NCBI RefSeq assembly: GCF_014066305.1
Contig: NW_023501063.1
Coordinates: 310,001 to 374,000, forward strand
From: Letharia columbiana
Lineage: Eukaryota > Ascomycota > Lecanoromycetes > Lecanorales > Parmeliaceae
Direction: 5' to 3'
Length of the DNA stretch: 64,000 bases
A program made the translations under genes and the position numbers. The notes under the pieces were generated by a model. That model did no database searches and had not been told where the DNA came from. It saw only the letters and a program-made list of their open reading frames with translations. This document shows, in pieces, positions 21,391 through 35,460 of this stretch (positions are counted from its first letter, which is position 1; the number at the start of each line of letters is the position of its first letter).

Positions 21391-24299
21391 ATATTTAATA
21401 GTAGAACTAATCTCTAAGAAATATTAAAACTTCGAGATATACAAAGTAGATCTATATTCGTTAAGCCTCTAGATATATAAGATATATTATTAAAATTAAA
21501 CTCTAAAAGAGGAACTCTAATATAGTATATATACGATATCGACGTCTTAGCGTAAGTAGCGTTAAGGTCTATAACGTATTAGATCTAATAATTATCTTTC
21601 TTTTAGACTTTAATTTTTAGACGCCTAAGTAAAAATAGAATACTTATTAAAAAACCTTTAAACTCTAATAGAGAAATAAGAGAAAAGAGTTAATCTATTA
21701 AGATTATAATATTATTTTAATAACGCGATAGAATTAATTCTTACGCGCCTATAAGCGCGTTATTAATATATTATATAATAATATTAATACTATCTTCGAG
21801 AATAATATCGCTTTTATAATATTAATTAATAATAATCTATAGTAAGTTAACGCGCTTAGTATTAACGTTTTTATAGCGCTAGTTAATAGCCTCTATAGCG
21901 AATAATATTAGATTTAAAAATTTATAATAAAATCTTCAAAAATCTAATAGATAAAAGAAGAGAGAAGAGTTTTTCTATAGATAACGTTATTTTTATAGCG
22001 TATTACGTTTATAGCGAAGTAACGTAATAATAATCTTTATTATAGAAATTCGAAGAAAGTAATTAATAGAGCGACGCGTTCGCGATAATATTCTTAATTA
22101 TTAATTAATAATAGTAGAAATAATAATAATAGCTAGGCGACGCGGTCTTATAGATAATAGTAAAATATTATCGCGTCGCTATTATCTATATTATTATAGA
22201 TACTATTCGCTAGTAATAGCGCTATAATAGAGAATATAAAAATCTCTTTTAAATTATTTATTTTTATTCTTTATAACTTCTAACATCTCTCTTATAAGTA
22301 CTTACTCTAGCGTTATAACGTTAATATTAATACTAATATAAATATAATATATCTTATTATATTAGTAGTCTACTTCTCTTTATTATAAGTATCTTATTAT
22401 TATTAATCGCGTTAATACATAGACTAATAATTTTATAATATTCTTTTTTAATAATAATAATAACTTTAATAGTAAGTATATAGTCGTCTTATAGGCGCGA
22501 CTACTAACTCTTAACTATTTCTATTATTATCGCTTTATATATATATCTACTAATAAGTTCTAATATCTAATTTATTATATAGAACTTACTTTTATTAAGA
22601 TAACGATTTATATATTTAAGATAAGTCTTCTCTCTATAATAATTATAAGATCGAAAGACGCGATATTAATCGCTATATTAAAATTCCTCTATATCTTTAA
22701 ACGTAGATAAGAAAATTAATATAACGCTATCGCCGCGTTAAATAATCTTAAAAGCTATCTTATCGAATAAGCTAAGCTTAATAAGAAGATTATTTAATAA
22801 TATAAATTATAGAAATATATAATAGCGATAACTTCGATCGTCTTTATTATAATTATAGATCTTTAAGACTAGCTTATAGCGATATATAAGCGTATAGAGA
22901 AATTAAAGAAAATAAATAAGTTATTAAAGAAGAAGCTTAAGAGCCTTTATCGATATATAACGAACGTCGATAAATATTAATACGAAGACTATACTTTAAT
23001 TATCTTCTTATTAAAGAACTAAGATTAATAAACTTAACTTAAGATCTAACGCTAAGATAGCGAAGAATATTTAAATAATAATTTTTTTTTAATAATAGCG
23101 CTAGCGTAAGATTCTTAGATAGTTCTTTAATAGCTACTTTAGATAAAAATATATTTATATTAATAGTATATATTTTAATATAATAAATTTTCTTTATAGT
23201 AGAGTTTAGTAGATAGTTAAATAATATAATTATTTTATTAATTTATATCTTAATAGTAGTAAGTATAGAGAAGTACGCGCGTAGTATAAGTATTATCTAG
23301 AAATATATCTAATCTAATTAATAATTATATCTTATTTTATCGCCTTTACTTACTCACTATTAATTTATATAATTAATTAAGCTCTTTAATAATAAGAGAC
23401 TTATTATTTATTACTTAATACTTTTGCTTATTATTTATTCTATTTATAGACTTAAATTAGCTCGCTAATATTAATAAGTTTATTATCTAATAGTTATTAA
23501 TTATACTCTTTATCTTAATTAGTTTATTTAACTTTATATTAAATATCTTTCTTATACTTAATCTTATTAATAATTTCTTTAATCTTTTAAAGCTTATTAT
23601 TATTAATAAGATTAAGAGTTTATATAAAGACTTTCGCTATATTATTATAATCGCGAAGATAATAAGACTTAAATAACGATATATAAAAGATATTATAAAT
23701 TTTATATATCGAGAATAGAAGTAGATAATATATCTACGCCTCTATCTTATCTATAATTTAAAATAATCTTATAAATTTATAAGATAACTTCTTATTTAGA
23801 TATTTTTACTTTAGATTCTTAATCGCTAATATTATTAAATTATCTATCTTATAGCTTTAAGATTAATATATTTTATTATAATATTTAAATTAAGTCGTAA
23901 TCGCGCTATAAAAACGCTTTATTATCTTATTTCTTAATACTTATAACTTCTTTATTCTATTATTTATAGCGAATATCTCTCTCTTAATAAAGTTATTCTT
24001 AATCTCTCTAACGAATTTTAGAATAATATTTATATATTAGAAAGAATAATATTATTTTAATAAAGGAATATTAATTATTTATATAAGCGAACTCTATTAT
24101 TAATAGTTATTTTATTTAAATATTTTATTTATTATTAGCGAATATATATAAGAAGTATTTTAGTATCTAATTTTATCGCTTAGTCTATTTATCGATTTAT
24201 AAATAAAAGGCGATATTTAGATATCGCTTAATTTTAAAATAAAAGTAAATAGCGAATTAGAAGCTATTAATAAATATAGAGTCTCTATTATTAATAATA

Positions 24300-26430
24300 T
24301 CATTTAATATACTATAGCGATATACTATTTTAAAATAAAATACTTTTATTAGCTAAGCGATATCGATTATAATAGATATAGAAATATATCTTATTATTTT
24401 TATAAATCGATTTATTATAACTAGAATAGTATTATAAATAATATTCTTATACTTACTCGCTAATAAGTCAATAATAAAGTTTATAGAAATTTTCTTTTAT
24501 AGCTTAATAGCGATAAGAAAGCGAGCTTAACTCGCTATATAGGCGATATCGCGAAGCTTTAATTCGCTAATAAATATTATATATCTTAATATAGTCGATA
24601 ACTTACTTTAGACTTTTATTTTAATAATATTTATAAATAAGTAGTTTATATATCTTTATAGCGTTAAAGTATTTTAATAATAAATTATTATAATATTTAC
24701 TAATAAGCTCTTTTTTTAAGATCTTATCTCTAGAAATATAAAGGCGATTATTATATCTTAATAGTTTCTTAAAGTCTAAGATTTATATTTAATTATATAC
24801 GCGACGCTTAATCGCTAGCTTATTAATATTAATTTAAAAAGAGTTTATTTAATTATTATAGACTTATAAATCTTAAATTAATATTTTTATTAATCTTTAA
24901 AATACGTTATAAGTAATCTCTTATATAATCTTAGACTTTCTTTTAGAAATAATTATTTAAATATTAATAATACGAAATATAAACGCTATCGCCGCTATAA
25001 TCTTCTTATTCTCTTTATAACTACTTATCGCTAATTTAAAGTATAAATTTATTTTATAATATTAATAAAAGTTTAATATTTAATAGCGAAGTTCTTTTAT
25101 AATTAAGAGCGTCGCGATAGCGAGTTAATAGAGTTTAATTTATTTATTTAATAAAAAATCTTAAAGTTATAAATAGCTAACTTTAGCGCTTAACGAGTTT
25201 ATCTAAAGTTTAATTTCTTCTACTTTATAAAGTCTTTAAGATTATTATAATTTATTAGAATCTTAATATAAAACGTATTATCTTCTAGATAGTAATATTA
25301 TTATTTTATAGACGCTATAATAATAAAGTAGCTCTTAATTATAAATCTTATAATTTTACTTTATAGAAATTATTTTTCTAAATTAGAATATTATTAATCA
25401 TTAATAATTATTCTTATTTAATTATAAAAGTATAATTTTTATATTAAAGTTAAAAGCGTTAATTTTAAGATATAGCTTTAAATTTAAATTATAGTAATAT
25501 AGAAATAGCGCGATTATAAAAGTACTTTAAAGCTATTAAAACGCTAGCTTAGCGCTATCTATTTACTCTAACAATTTAGATTTCTTATTATTTTTATTTT
25601 CTTTAAGTAAGTTAGTAAATAATATTATTATACTAAAATAGTTATAGATAAATTATTAATAGAAATTAATAAAGTCTAAAAAGACTTATATATTTTAATA
25701 ATTTTTTAATTTTAACTTACTTCTTAATAATAGCGATATATTTTTAATTTATTATAATATCTTCGATAAATATAATAAACTCTAGAAACTTAACTTATTT
25801 AATATAGAATTAATATTTTTTTAGATTAGCGTATAGTTAAAACTAGCGTAAACGCTTAAGTACTTACTTAATATATTATTAATACTTCGCTAAATTAATA
25901 CTATAAATTAGAATATTATTTAAATATATTATATATATTATATTTATTAGACTTATAAGAGCTCTATTAATATATATTTAAAAAGTTATTAATATATTAG
26001 CGAGTTTAAAAGATATAATTAAATATTCGAAGTAGTTATAGCGACTACGAAACGCTATTTTTTACTTATTATCTTCTTTAATTCTAAATTTAATAATAGA
26101 TATTCTTAAGATTTAGCTTTATAAAGACTTTAATCTTATATAAGCGATTTAGAGTCTTAATAATTAGAGATAGCGAGTATCGATTTTTAATAGTTATCGC
26201 GTTTAGGCCTCGATAATTAACATAAAAATAAAGCTCTTTATTCTTTTTAGAAATAAAAAGAATTAATATTTCGACTAAGAAAGTCAAATAATAAATTTAA
26301 TTTTTCTAAAGAAAGTTCTTTAGATAGCGTTATAGCTTCGCTAACTTCGTTTAAGATAGATTATATAAGAGACTATATAGCGACTTTTTATCGCTTTTAA
26401 TCTTAATAATATAATCTCTCTACTTAAGCG
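24300..26430 (-). mobile_element. RIP-decayed Ty3/gypsy retrotransposon pol (RT, RNase H, integrase)
   Basis: Domains appear in gypsy order along the minus strand. Reverse transcriptase at about 26430-26090: SDKKSLYSLLYNLS and an open stretch with ILFISKKNKELYFYVNYRGL, NAITIKNRYSLSLI and KVFIKLNLKNIYY, the standard VNYRGLN-A-I-T-x-K-N-R-Y-P block. RNase H at about 25720-25300: VFLDFINFY with a YRRF-like context, APLTNLLK-like and KLYLK-x-N-A-F-N-F corresponding to LDTDASDFAI. Integrase core at about 24480-24330: DLLASKYKNIIYNTILVIIN then RFIKIIRYI, matching the GLPPSK...YDAILVVVDRFTKM block. RIP changes explain nearly all mismatches and stops. Gag and protease should lie upstream (27-28.5 kb) but were not recognised, nor were the LTRs. 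Confidence 0.88.
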
Positions 26431-29400
26431 TAAATAAGATCTCTACTTTTTTATTAAAAAAATATTATTAAACTCTAATAACTTCTAAGAAAGCTTTAGA
26501 CTACGTCTATTTTTTCGATTCGCTTTATATTATCGCGATATATATAATTATAAATATATTTAGCTTCTATTTAATAATTTAAATAAATTTAATTAATTTT
26601 TTAATCTATAATTTATTAGCGTTAACTTTAAATTACTATTACTTTATCGCTAAATTTAATAATACTTATAATTAACTTAAGCTTAAATATATTTAATATA
26701 ATATTAAAGTCTTTTTAATTAATAATATAGAAGAGTATATTATACTTTTTATTTTAATTTTAATTATTTACTAATTAATAATTTAGCTAATACGCGCTAT
26801 AGTAATATATACTTTAATTACTTAGCGCTTTTAATTATAATAAAATAACGTTATAAGATTTTAAGTCTTATTAAATTACGAACTTTTATAAAATTAAATT
26901 AATATACGCTTTAGTATCGAGTAGAGTAACGAGTTACCTCTATTTACTCTAAAGCTTTATTTACTCCCTTTATAAGAATAGAAGAAATTATCTCTATTAA
27001 TTATTATTCTTATCTCGCTTCTAAGACGATTATAAGATTAAATCTTTTTTTATTAATACTATATCGATATAGACTATAGATAATTTATCGAGATCTAAAT
27101 ACTTAGATATTTAATAACTCTATTTATTATAATAAAAATAACTATTCTTCTTATAATTAGAGTTAAAGAATTTAACTTTATACTTTATATTATTATCTTA
27201 AATACGCGCTATATAAGCGCCGTCGTTTAAAATTAATTTAGACTTCGAAATTTAATTCTTTAAAGACTTATTCTTAGCGAAACCCCTTAAAGACTTTAAA
27301 TAAAAATCGTTATCGAAGCGTATATATTTTAAAATCTTTTTCTATATAATAGTCTAGATAAGAATTTTTTTTTATTATTTCGATATACTATTAATATTTA
27401 GAATCTTATTTTTAAGCTCTAATCTAAGTTTAGCTAAGAAGAAATTAACTTAATATTTTTTAGAAAATAGAGATTATATAGATCTCTAGCTTCTTTAAAT
27501 AAATCTTAAAAATAGATATCTTCTAATTAAAGCGTTATTTAATCTTCTTTTACTTTTTATAGATAAGAAGATAACGATTTATTAAATTCGCTACTAAATT
27601 AAATAGAAACTACTTAAAGAATTTAAAAGTTATATTCTCTTAGATTATAGATTTAATAGTATTTATATTATTAAATATTAAGATTATCTTTTAAGAATTA
27701 TATATAATAAATAATTCTTAATTAATTAATAATAAAATATTTAGAACTTATAAGAAACTTAATTTCGACTTCGCGGAAATTAGCGTAGATACTCTCTCTT
27801 ACTAATATTCTTATAAAAATATATTTTTTTAAAGCGAAGTATTTTTATCTTAATTAATATATTCGCTAAAGACGCGATAATAATTAATATAAATAGATCT
27901 CTCGCTAATTATAGACGATAAGCTAATATTATAAAGCTCGCGATTATAAGCCTTTAATGTAGCTAATTCTTATTCTTATTTTAGATAACAATTTTCGACT
28001 CTTAGCGATTATAAGACGTTCTTTTATAGTAAGATCTTTTATTAATAAGAAATTCTCGAACTTATTATCGACGCTATAGCGGCTCTCGATATTATCTTTA
28101 TTTTTTATTATATAATCTAGAGATAAACTCGATATCGTAATAATAATAGGTCTTTTTCTTTAAAAGATAGAGAGATTAGAATTATAAGAGCGTAGTTTAT
28201 TAACGATTAGCTAGCGAATATAGACTATAAAAGATATAATATCGTTATTATTTTTTAATAATTTATAATATAATTAATAATTAAGATATCGACTTTCTTT
28301 ATTTTTTTAATTAATTTCTCTTTAAATATAAATATATTTATTCGCTATCGCGATCTCTTAATATTTTTATTTTAATTAAGCTTATTCTTCGCTTTTTTTT
28401 TTAATTAAAAAACTTAATCGCTATTTAATTAACTTATATTAAAACTCTTTAAAATCTCTATTATAATTAATATTTATTATTTATTATAATAAATTATTAG
28501 ATTTAATTTCTTCTACTTTAATTATTATAAAAAGATAAATTAATAAATATATATAAAAGAATTAAAGAATTAAAGAATTTATATAAATATCTATAAATAT
28601 TAAATTATTCTTAATTTTAATTTTAATTTATTTTATTAAAAAGTACGTTAATTCTAGTAAGTATTAATATTAGAAATAAAGAGAATATATATTACGCGCT
28701 ATTATAAATATATTATTATAAAGTTTAATTTAAAAAATAATTATTTTTATAAAGATAATAAGACTTAAAAATAAGAAAGTAAGAATAGAATATATAAAAA
28801 TTTTAATAAGTTATAGTAGTTTAACGCTAGTTAAATTAGATAAAAATAATTATTTATTAATTTATTTTTTTAAATTTTTTATTTTTTAATTTATATAAGC
28901 TATAATAATAATTATAATTATTATAAAAATAGCTAAGATTATATTAAATAATAGTACTTAATAAATATAATTCGCTTAAATTTAAATCTTTAAAATTAAA
29001 AGAAAACGTATTTTATTAATATTTAATTTAAGCTAGATAATATAAAGTAATTTAAAAATTTAATATACGCGATAGATATCTAAGCTTTTCTTTTCTCTCT
29101 TCTTTCTCTTCTAAGACTTTTTTTTTTATATTAACTCTTCTTATTATTAGATTATCTTCTTTATATATTAGACTTCTATTTAAATAATTTAATATTATTA
29201 TAATAATATTAAAAGTATAATATAATTATTAAGTTATATATTTATTTTTTATCTTTTAATAACTTTAAATTAATATATAGATAGATTACGCGTAAAAAGC
29301 TTAATTTATATATACTTAATTTATTATTAATAGCTCTTTTAAAAAAGTTAATACTATTTTAGAGTATTAAATATAGCGTTAAAATAAAGTTTTTATTAGA

Positions 29401-32400
29401 TATTATTATCGCTTTAATTACTATTATTATTACTTTAATAGATATTATCTTTATTTTAATAAGATATTATTTTTACTTTAATAATATTAAAGCGTTAATA
29501 AAAATTAAATAATATATTTTTTTAATTATTATTATATTTATTATATATAATTAACGCGAGCTATAGCTTAAGCTTTACGCGAGATTTATTATTATTAAAA
29601 ATTAATTAATTTTATAATTTTAAAGCTTTCTCTTTTAGCGTTTAATTCGTTAAATTATATTTAATTAAAATCTATTAAAGCGCTATTATATTTAAAGATT
29701 TCGCTTTTAAAATATTATATAAGATAATAGAAGTCTTTCTAATTTATTAGTTTAAGAGTAAATTTTTTATTATTACGCTTTATAATTAGCTCTAATAATC
29801 TCTATTTAAATAAATATTTATCTTTATATAATATATAAAAAGTAAGTTATATTATAAGAAAAAAAATTTAAATCTTATAATTATTTTAGCTAAATCGTTT
29901 TAAAATAAAAAAAATATATATTTATCTTTAATTATTAAATTAAGTTAATTATTATAAATATAATTATAAAATATAATTATATATTATTAATTATTCTAAT
30001 AATTATAAAAAGTATAAAAGAAATAAAATTATATAATTAAGTATTTATAAACTTTTTCTCTTCTAAGTATTTATTTTAATTTAGAGTTTAATCGCTATCT
30101 AATTAAAAAAAGAGTAAAATATAAAAAGTATATAAAAGTATATTTAATAATTCTAGAATAAATTAATAATATCTATAATAATAATTAAAATTAAAAATTA
30201 GATATACTTAAATAAAAGATAGCTTTATATTATTTATATAATAATAAAAGTAATAATTAAGATTAAAATATTAATCTAGATAGCGTAGCTTTTATAATAA
30301 ATTTTTTATTATTATATATTAAATTAATTATATATTAATAAAGATTTATAATTTTATCTTCTAGATATAATTATATTTAATATTTTAAGATTTTTATAAT
30401 AGCTTAATATTAATTAATTAATATATTAATATTATTATATCTAAACTATAATAAAGCTTATTATTAAATTTTATATCGCGCTTTTAAATAGCTTAAAAGA
30501 TAAAGTTTATTTAATTATTAACGCGTATAATAAAATTATTTTTAATACTTATATCTTATTTAGTTTTAATATTATTTATACTCTTATAATCTAAACTCTT
30601 ATCTTTATCTATATATATAATAATTTACGCGAAAAGTAAAACTCTAGACTTTCTCTAAATTACGCTCGCGTATTTTTTTTATATAATATTATTAAAATAT
30701 AAATCTATTTATTAGAATAATAATTAGACTTAGAAGTTATTTATTATTTATCTATTATATTTTATCTAATCTACTTAAAAGCTTACTTCTATTTTTTTAT
30801 TAAATCTATTAATTAGATTAAAATTTATATTTTATTTTTATATAAATATCTAATCGCGTATTAAATAATATCTTATTATTTAAGACTTTTAAATATAATC
30901 TAATTAAGAAAAGAATCTATTATATAAAAAATTATAAATCGCGATATATATTTTTATAGCGATAAAGAATTCTAATTATCTTTTTAATTATTATTATTTA
31001 AAAATAATTATAATAGCAAAAAATATTTATATTCTTATTTTTAATCTAGAATTAGAATTATATAATTAGCTTATTAAGATTTTAGATTTAAATAATTTAT
31101 ATTTTTATAAGAAATATTTAAATCGCTTAAATATATTAGTAATATTTTTATATATTAATTTAATATTAATAAGCTTAAAAGTCTTTTATATCTTTTCGCT
31201 CACCTTATTAAATATAAATCTATATCTTATTATATTATAATTCTTAGACTATTATCTAATCGATTTTAATAATAATATTTATTCTTTTTTATTCTTAAGC
31301 GTCTATATTATATAGTTTCTAAGAACTATATATTTTATTTTAATAAAAAATATATATAAAAAAAAAGATAGTAAATTTTTTTAGATTTTATAATTAAAGA
31401 TAATTAATAAGTAAGTTTAATATAAATAAGATTAATATATAAATAACGAGTTTATTTAAATATAAATTAGAATATTAAAATTAAAATTAATATAAAAAAA
31501 ATTTATATTAATAAATATTATTTTAATAATTTTTTTAAGAAAATTTTTATAAATTATATAAGACTCTCTATAGTAATAAAAATAAATATTCTTTTAAGAG
31601 TTTATTATATCTTCGAAAATTTCTAGATATTTAATCTTCTTTCTAATAGATTTAATTATAATTTACTATACTCGTTATTATAATAAAAAGATATTAATAA
31701 ATATTTTAATCTTTTATATTTATATCTTTTCTATTAATATTATTAAGAAATTTATATTCTCTAAAAGAAGTTAAAAATTTTTAAATCGCTTAATCTTTTA
31801 ATTAATAATATTTAATTATATATCGATAATTATATCTTTATCTTCTTTCTTTATATTAAATTACTTATCGCGCTTTATATTAATATTCTTAATAAAATCT
31901 AAAATTAAAATTATATCTAACAAATTTAATTATTTATAAAATTTATTATCTTTAATATAATATATAAAATATTATATATAAATATTAGTTATAATATTAG
32001 AAAGATATTAGAATAATTATAATAATAATTAGAATTTATAATAAGTATATTAATTATATATAATATATTTAATAATTCTCTCTTTTATTTTCTTCTTTTT
32101 TTTAGAAGTAATTATTTAATATTTAAAGAAAGTTAGAAGTTTTTTTTTAACTATAAATTTCGCTATTATATTTATATTATTTTATTTTCTTAAAATTACT
32201 CTTAATAATTTATATATATTTAAACTTATTAAATATTAACGCGACTTTACTATATTCTTATTTTTAAAATATTTATCTACTATTTTTTATATCTTATTAT
32301 TATTTAAGCTTTTAAAATATTTTTATTTCTTTAGAGATAATATAATAGAGCGAATTAAAGTTATTATCTTTATTAATAATATTAACTTTTATAATATTAA

Positions 32401-33127
32401 GAAATAATAGAAAATATATAAATTTATTTATTTAATTAAACTCTTATTTAAGATAATTATAATAATAATTTTTATATAAAAAGCTTATTATAAGATATTA
32501 AAGAATATATTATAAAGAGTATATTAATATTATAATAGAAATAATAAGAAAATTTAAGTAGAATTATATTATTATAAAAGATAATATAATTAAAAAAAGT
32601 ATTAGAAAAGACTAAAATATAAGAAAATTTAAGAATACGCTAATAAAAAAATAGGCTAGTTTACTAGCGCGTTTTCGCGTTTTTTTAAAATCTTATTTAT
32701 AAAAATATTTAATACTAATTTTTAATATTATAAAGTTAAATTTTAATTAAATTTTTTTAAATTTAATAATCTAATTAGAATAGTTAAGAATTATTATTAA
32801 TAATAAACTTTTTCTTAGCTTTTATATAATAATAGATATCTATTTTAAGCTTCTAAAAATTTAGATCTAAAAATCTTATAAAATAAATTTATCTTTTTTA
32901 AGATTTTATTTTACGCTTTCGATTTATTATATGTATTTTCTCTTTTAAAGAATTATTAGAAAGATAATTAGAATATTAATTAGATCGCTTACTTTTAGAA
33001 TATTATTTATTTTATATTTATATTTAAAAAGATATAATAATAAATATAAATATTTTTAATTAAGAATCTTTATTAATAAACTCTTAACTAGCTATTTAAT
33101 TTTTTAATTTTAAAAAAATATTAAATT

Positions 33128-33343
33128 AATTAGAAGATTCTAAAAGTAATAAATTAGAAAGTTCTTAAAGTAATTAATTAGAAAGTTCTAGAGATATTTA
33201 ATTAGAAAGTTCTTAAAGTAATTAATTAGAAAGTTCTAGAGATATTTAATTAGAAAGTTCTAGAAGTAATTAATTAGAAAGTTCTAAAGATAATTAATTA
33301 GAAAGTTCTAAAAGTAATTAATTATAAAGTTTTAAAAGTAATT
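33128..33343 (+). repeat. 24-bp tandem repeat, nine copies
   Basis: Nine contiguous 24-bp units with consensus AATTAGAAAGTTCTARAAGT + AATT. In one plus-strand frame each unit reads LESS-(K/R/stop)-(S/D)-(N/I)-stop, where the stop is always TAA. A CAA-to-TAA change is what RIP makes, so the ancestral array may have encoded an eight-residue repeat ending in Gln. The frame stays comparatively open for about 60 codons after the array. Confidence 0.85.
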
Positions 33344-34665
33344 AACTAATAGATTTAAATAGTAATTTACTAATAAATTTAATTATATTAAAAAAAGAAG
33401 AGATAGACTTTATTATAAAAGAAGCTTAAGATTAAAAATTTCTAATATATAATAAAAATAATAATATTATAATCTTAGCGATAAGTTTTATAATAAATTT
33501 ATATAAATTTATTAATTTTAATATATAAGTAATTAATATAATTAGAAGAAGAAGAAATAATTTTTATAATTCTAATTATTATAATAAAAAAGAGTTTAGA
33601 TATAATCTTCTCTTTTCTAATTATTATTCTAATTATCTAACTTTCTAAATTAAATAAATTTAAAAATATATTAATAAGAATAAAGAGTTAATATATATAT
33701 TTAATAACGATATATTTAGCGATAATAATAATACTTTATTTTAAGATTAAATTATCTTTTAATCTCGAGATATTATTTATAAAAATAGAAATTTTAATAA
33801 TATATATAATAAAAATATTAAAATTATAATAGTTAAAGAATATCTATCTACGCGTAAATTATTAAAAAAAAAAAATATAATAAAAAACTTAGAAAGAGAA
33901 GATTTAATATACTTTTCGCGGCGGTCGCAATAGATAAAATAATATTTTAAATATTATTAATAGTAAAAGTAGCTAGAAAGTTAAGTAATAAGACTTTTAG
34001 AAAATCTATTATAAGTAAAAAGAGTATAAATAAGAAAAAAAGCGTTATTAATTATATATTTAAAATAAGAAAATTATATAGATTTTATCTAGATAGTAAG
34101 TTTAATCTTATATATATTTCTAATTATCTTTCTAATTATAGTCTACTAGCTATTACTCTTCGCGAAATTAAATATTTTTAGAAATTAATTACGCTATTAA
34201 TTTTAAAAGCTTTATTTTAAAAATTTATTTAAGAAATTTTATTAAATATAATAGATAAAATTAAGAATAATATTAAGTATTATTAATAAAGTTCTATTAT
34301 TAAGGCGATATAGAAGACGATAAAATCTTTTCTATCTAATAATTTTTTAAATAAGACTTTTTATTATTCTTATATGAAATTTATTAATAATAGAATATAG
34401 ATATTTAATTATTAGTAATTTATAATAAACGCGTAATATTATAAATTAAGAATATATTACTTTTATATAAACTTTTAAAATTATATAATATTAAGTTATA
34501 TATAAATATAAAGATAGATTAAAAGCTTATAATTTAATTTAGATAGATTATTAAACTATTATAAATAATAAAATAAAAAACTTTATAATTAAATTATCGA
34601 CTTTTTTAATTTATAATATAACTCTTAATTATAATATTACTTATAAGATTATATTCTACTTTAAA

Positions 34666-35460
34666 TTCTAATTATCTTTAAAATTAATATTATATAATAT
34701 ATTTAATTTATAATTTAAAAGATTTATATTATATTAAAGAATTAATAATTTTTATTATTATAAAATTATTTATATTATAATTATAGTTTTAATATAAATA
34801 TATATTATATTTTCTTATCTAATTATTAATAATTATATATTTTTATAAATTCTTATTATTATATTAAAAAATAAAAGATTTTATTAAAGTTTATATATAT
34901 TTAATTATTATATTAATTCTTCAACTTAGAATTCTAATTATCTTTATAATTAATATTATATAAAATTATTAATTTATAATTCTAAAAAATTATATTATAT
35001 TAAAAAATTAAAATAAGTTATTATTATAAAATTATTTATATTATAATAATAGTTTTAATATAAAAATATATTTATTATACTTACTTATTTAATTAATAAA
35101 TACTATATTTATATAATAGATTCTTATTATTATCTTAGAAAATAAAAGATTTTAATTAAAATCTATTAGATATTTATTTATTATATTAATCTTAGATTTA
35201 TATTTAACTTAGAATTCTAATTATCTTTATAATTAATACTATATAAAGTATTTAATTTATACTTTTAAAAAATTATATTATATTAAAAATTATATTCTAT
35301 TAAATTATAAAAAAAATCTATTATTATAAAATTATAAGTATTATAAGTATAGTTTAAATATCTTATTTTCTTATTTAATTAATAAGTATTATATTTAATA
35401 ATAGATTTCTATTATTATCTTAAAAAATAAAAGATTCTATTAAAATCTATAAGATATTAT
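34666..35460. repeat. diverged tandem repeat, about 266-283 bp, three copies
   Basis: Three copies start with TTCTAATTATCTTTA at 34666, 34932 and 35215 and share the order of later landmarks (TATTATAAAATTAT, a TTTAATATA segment, a TTATTATTAT block and AAAATAAAAGATT). Copies differ by many substitutions and small indels. No coding sense recognised; they may be old satellite units or nested terminal repeats. Confidence 0.7.

Noticed and set aside
22700..23000. Plus-strand coiled-coil-like reading (KRIEKLKKINKLLKKKLKSL)
   Set aside because: Could be a decayed transposase or gag segment, but no diagnostic motif is visible and Lys-rich readings are expected in A-rich DNA.
33128..33343. CRISPR-like array
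   Set aside because: Units are directly adjacent without spacers, and the genome is a fungal nucleus.
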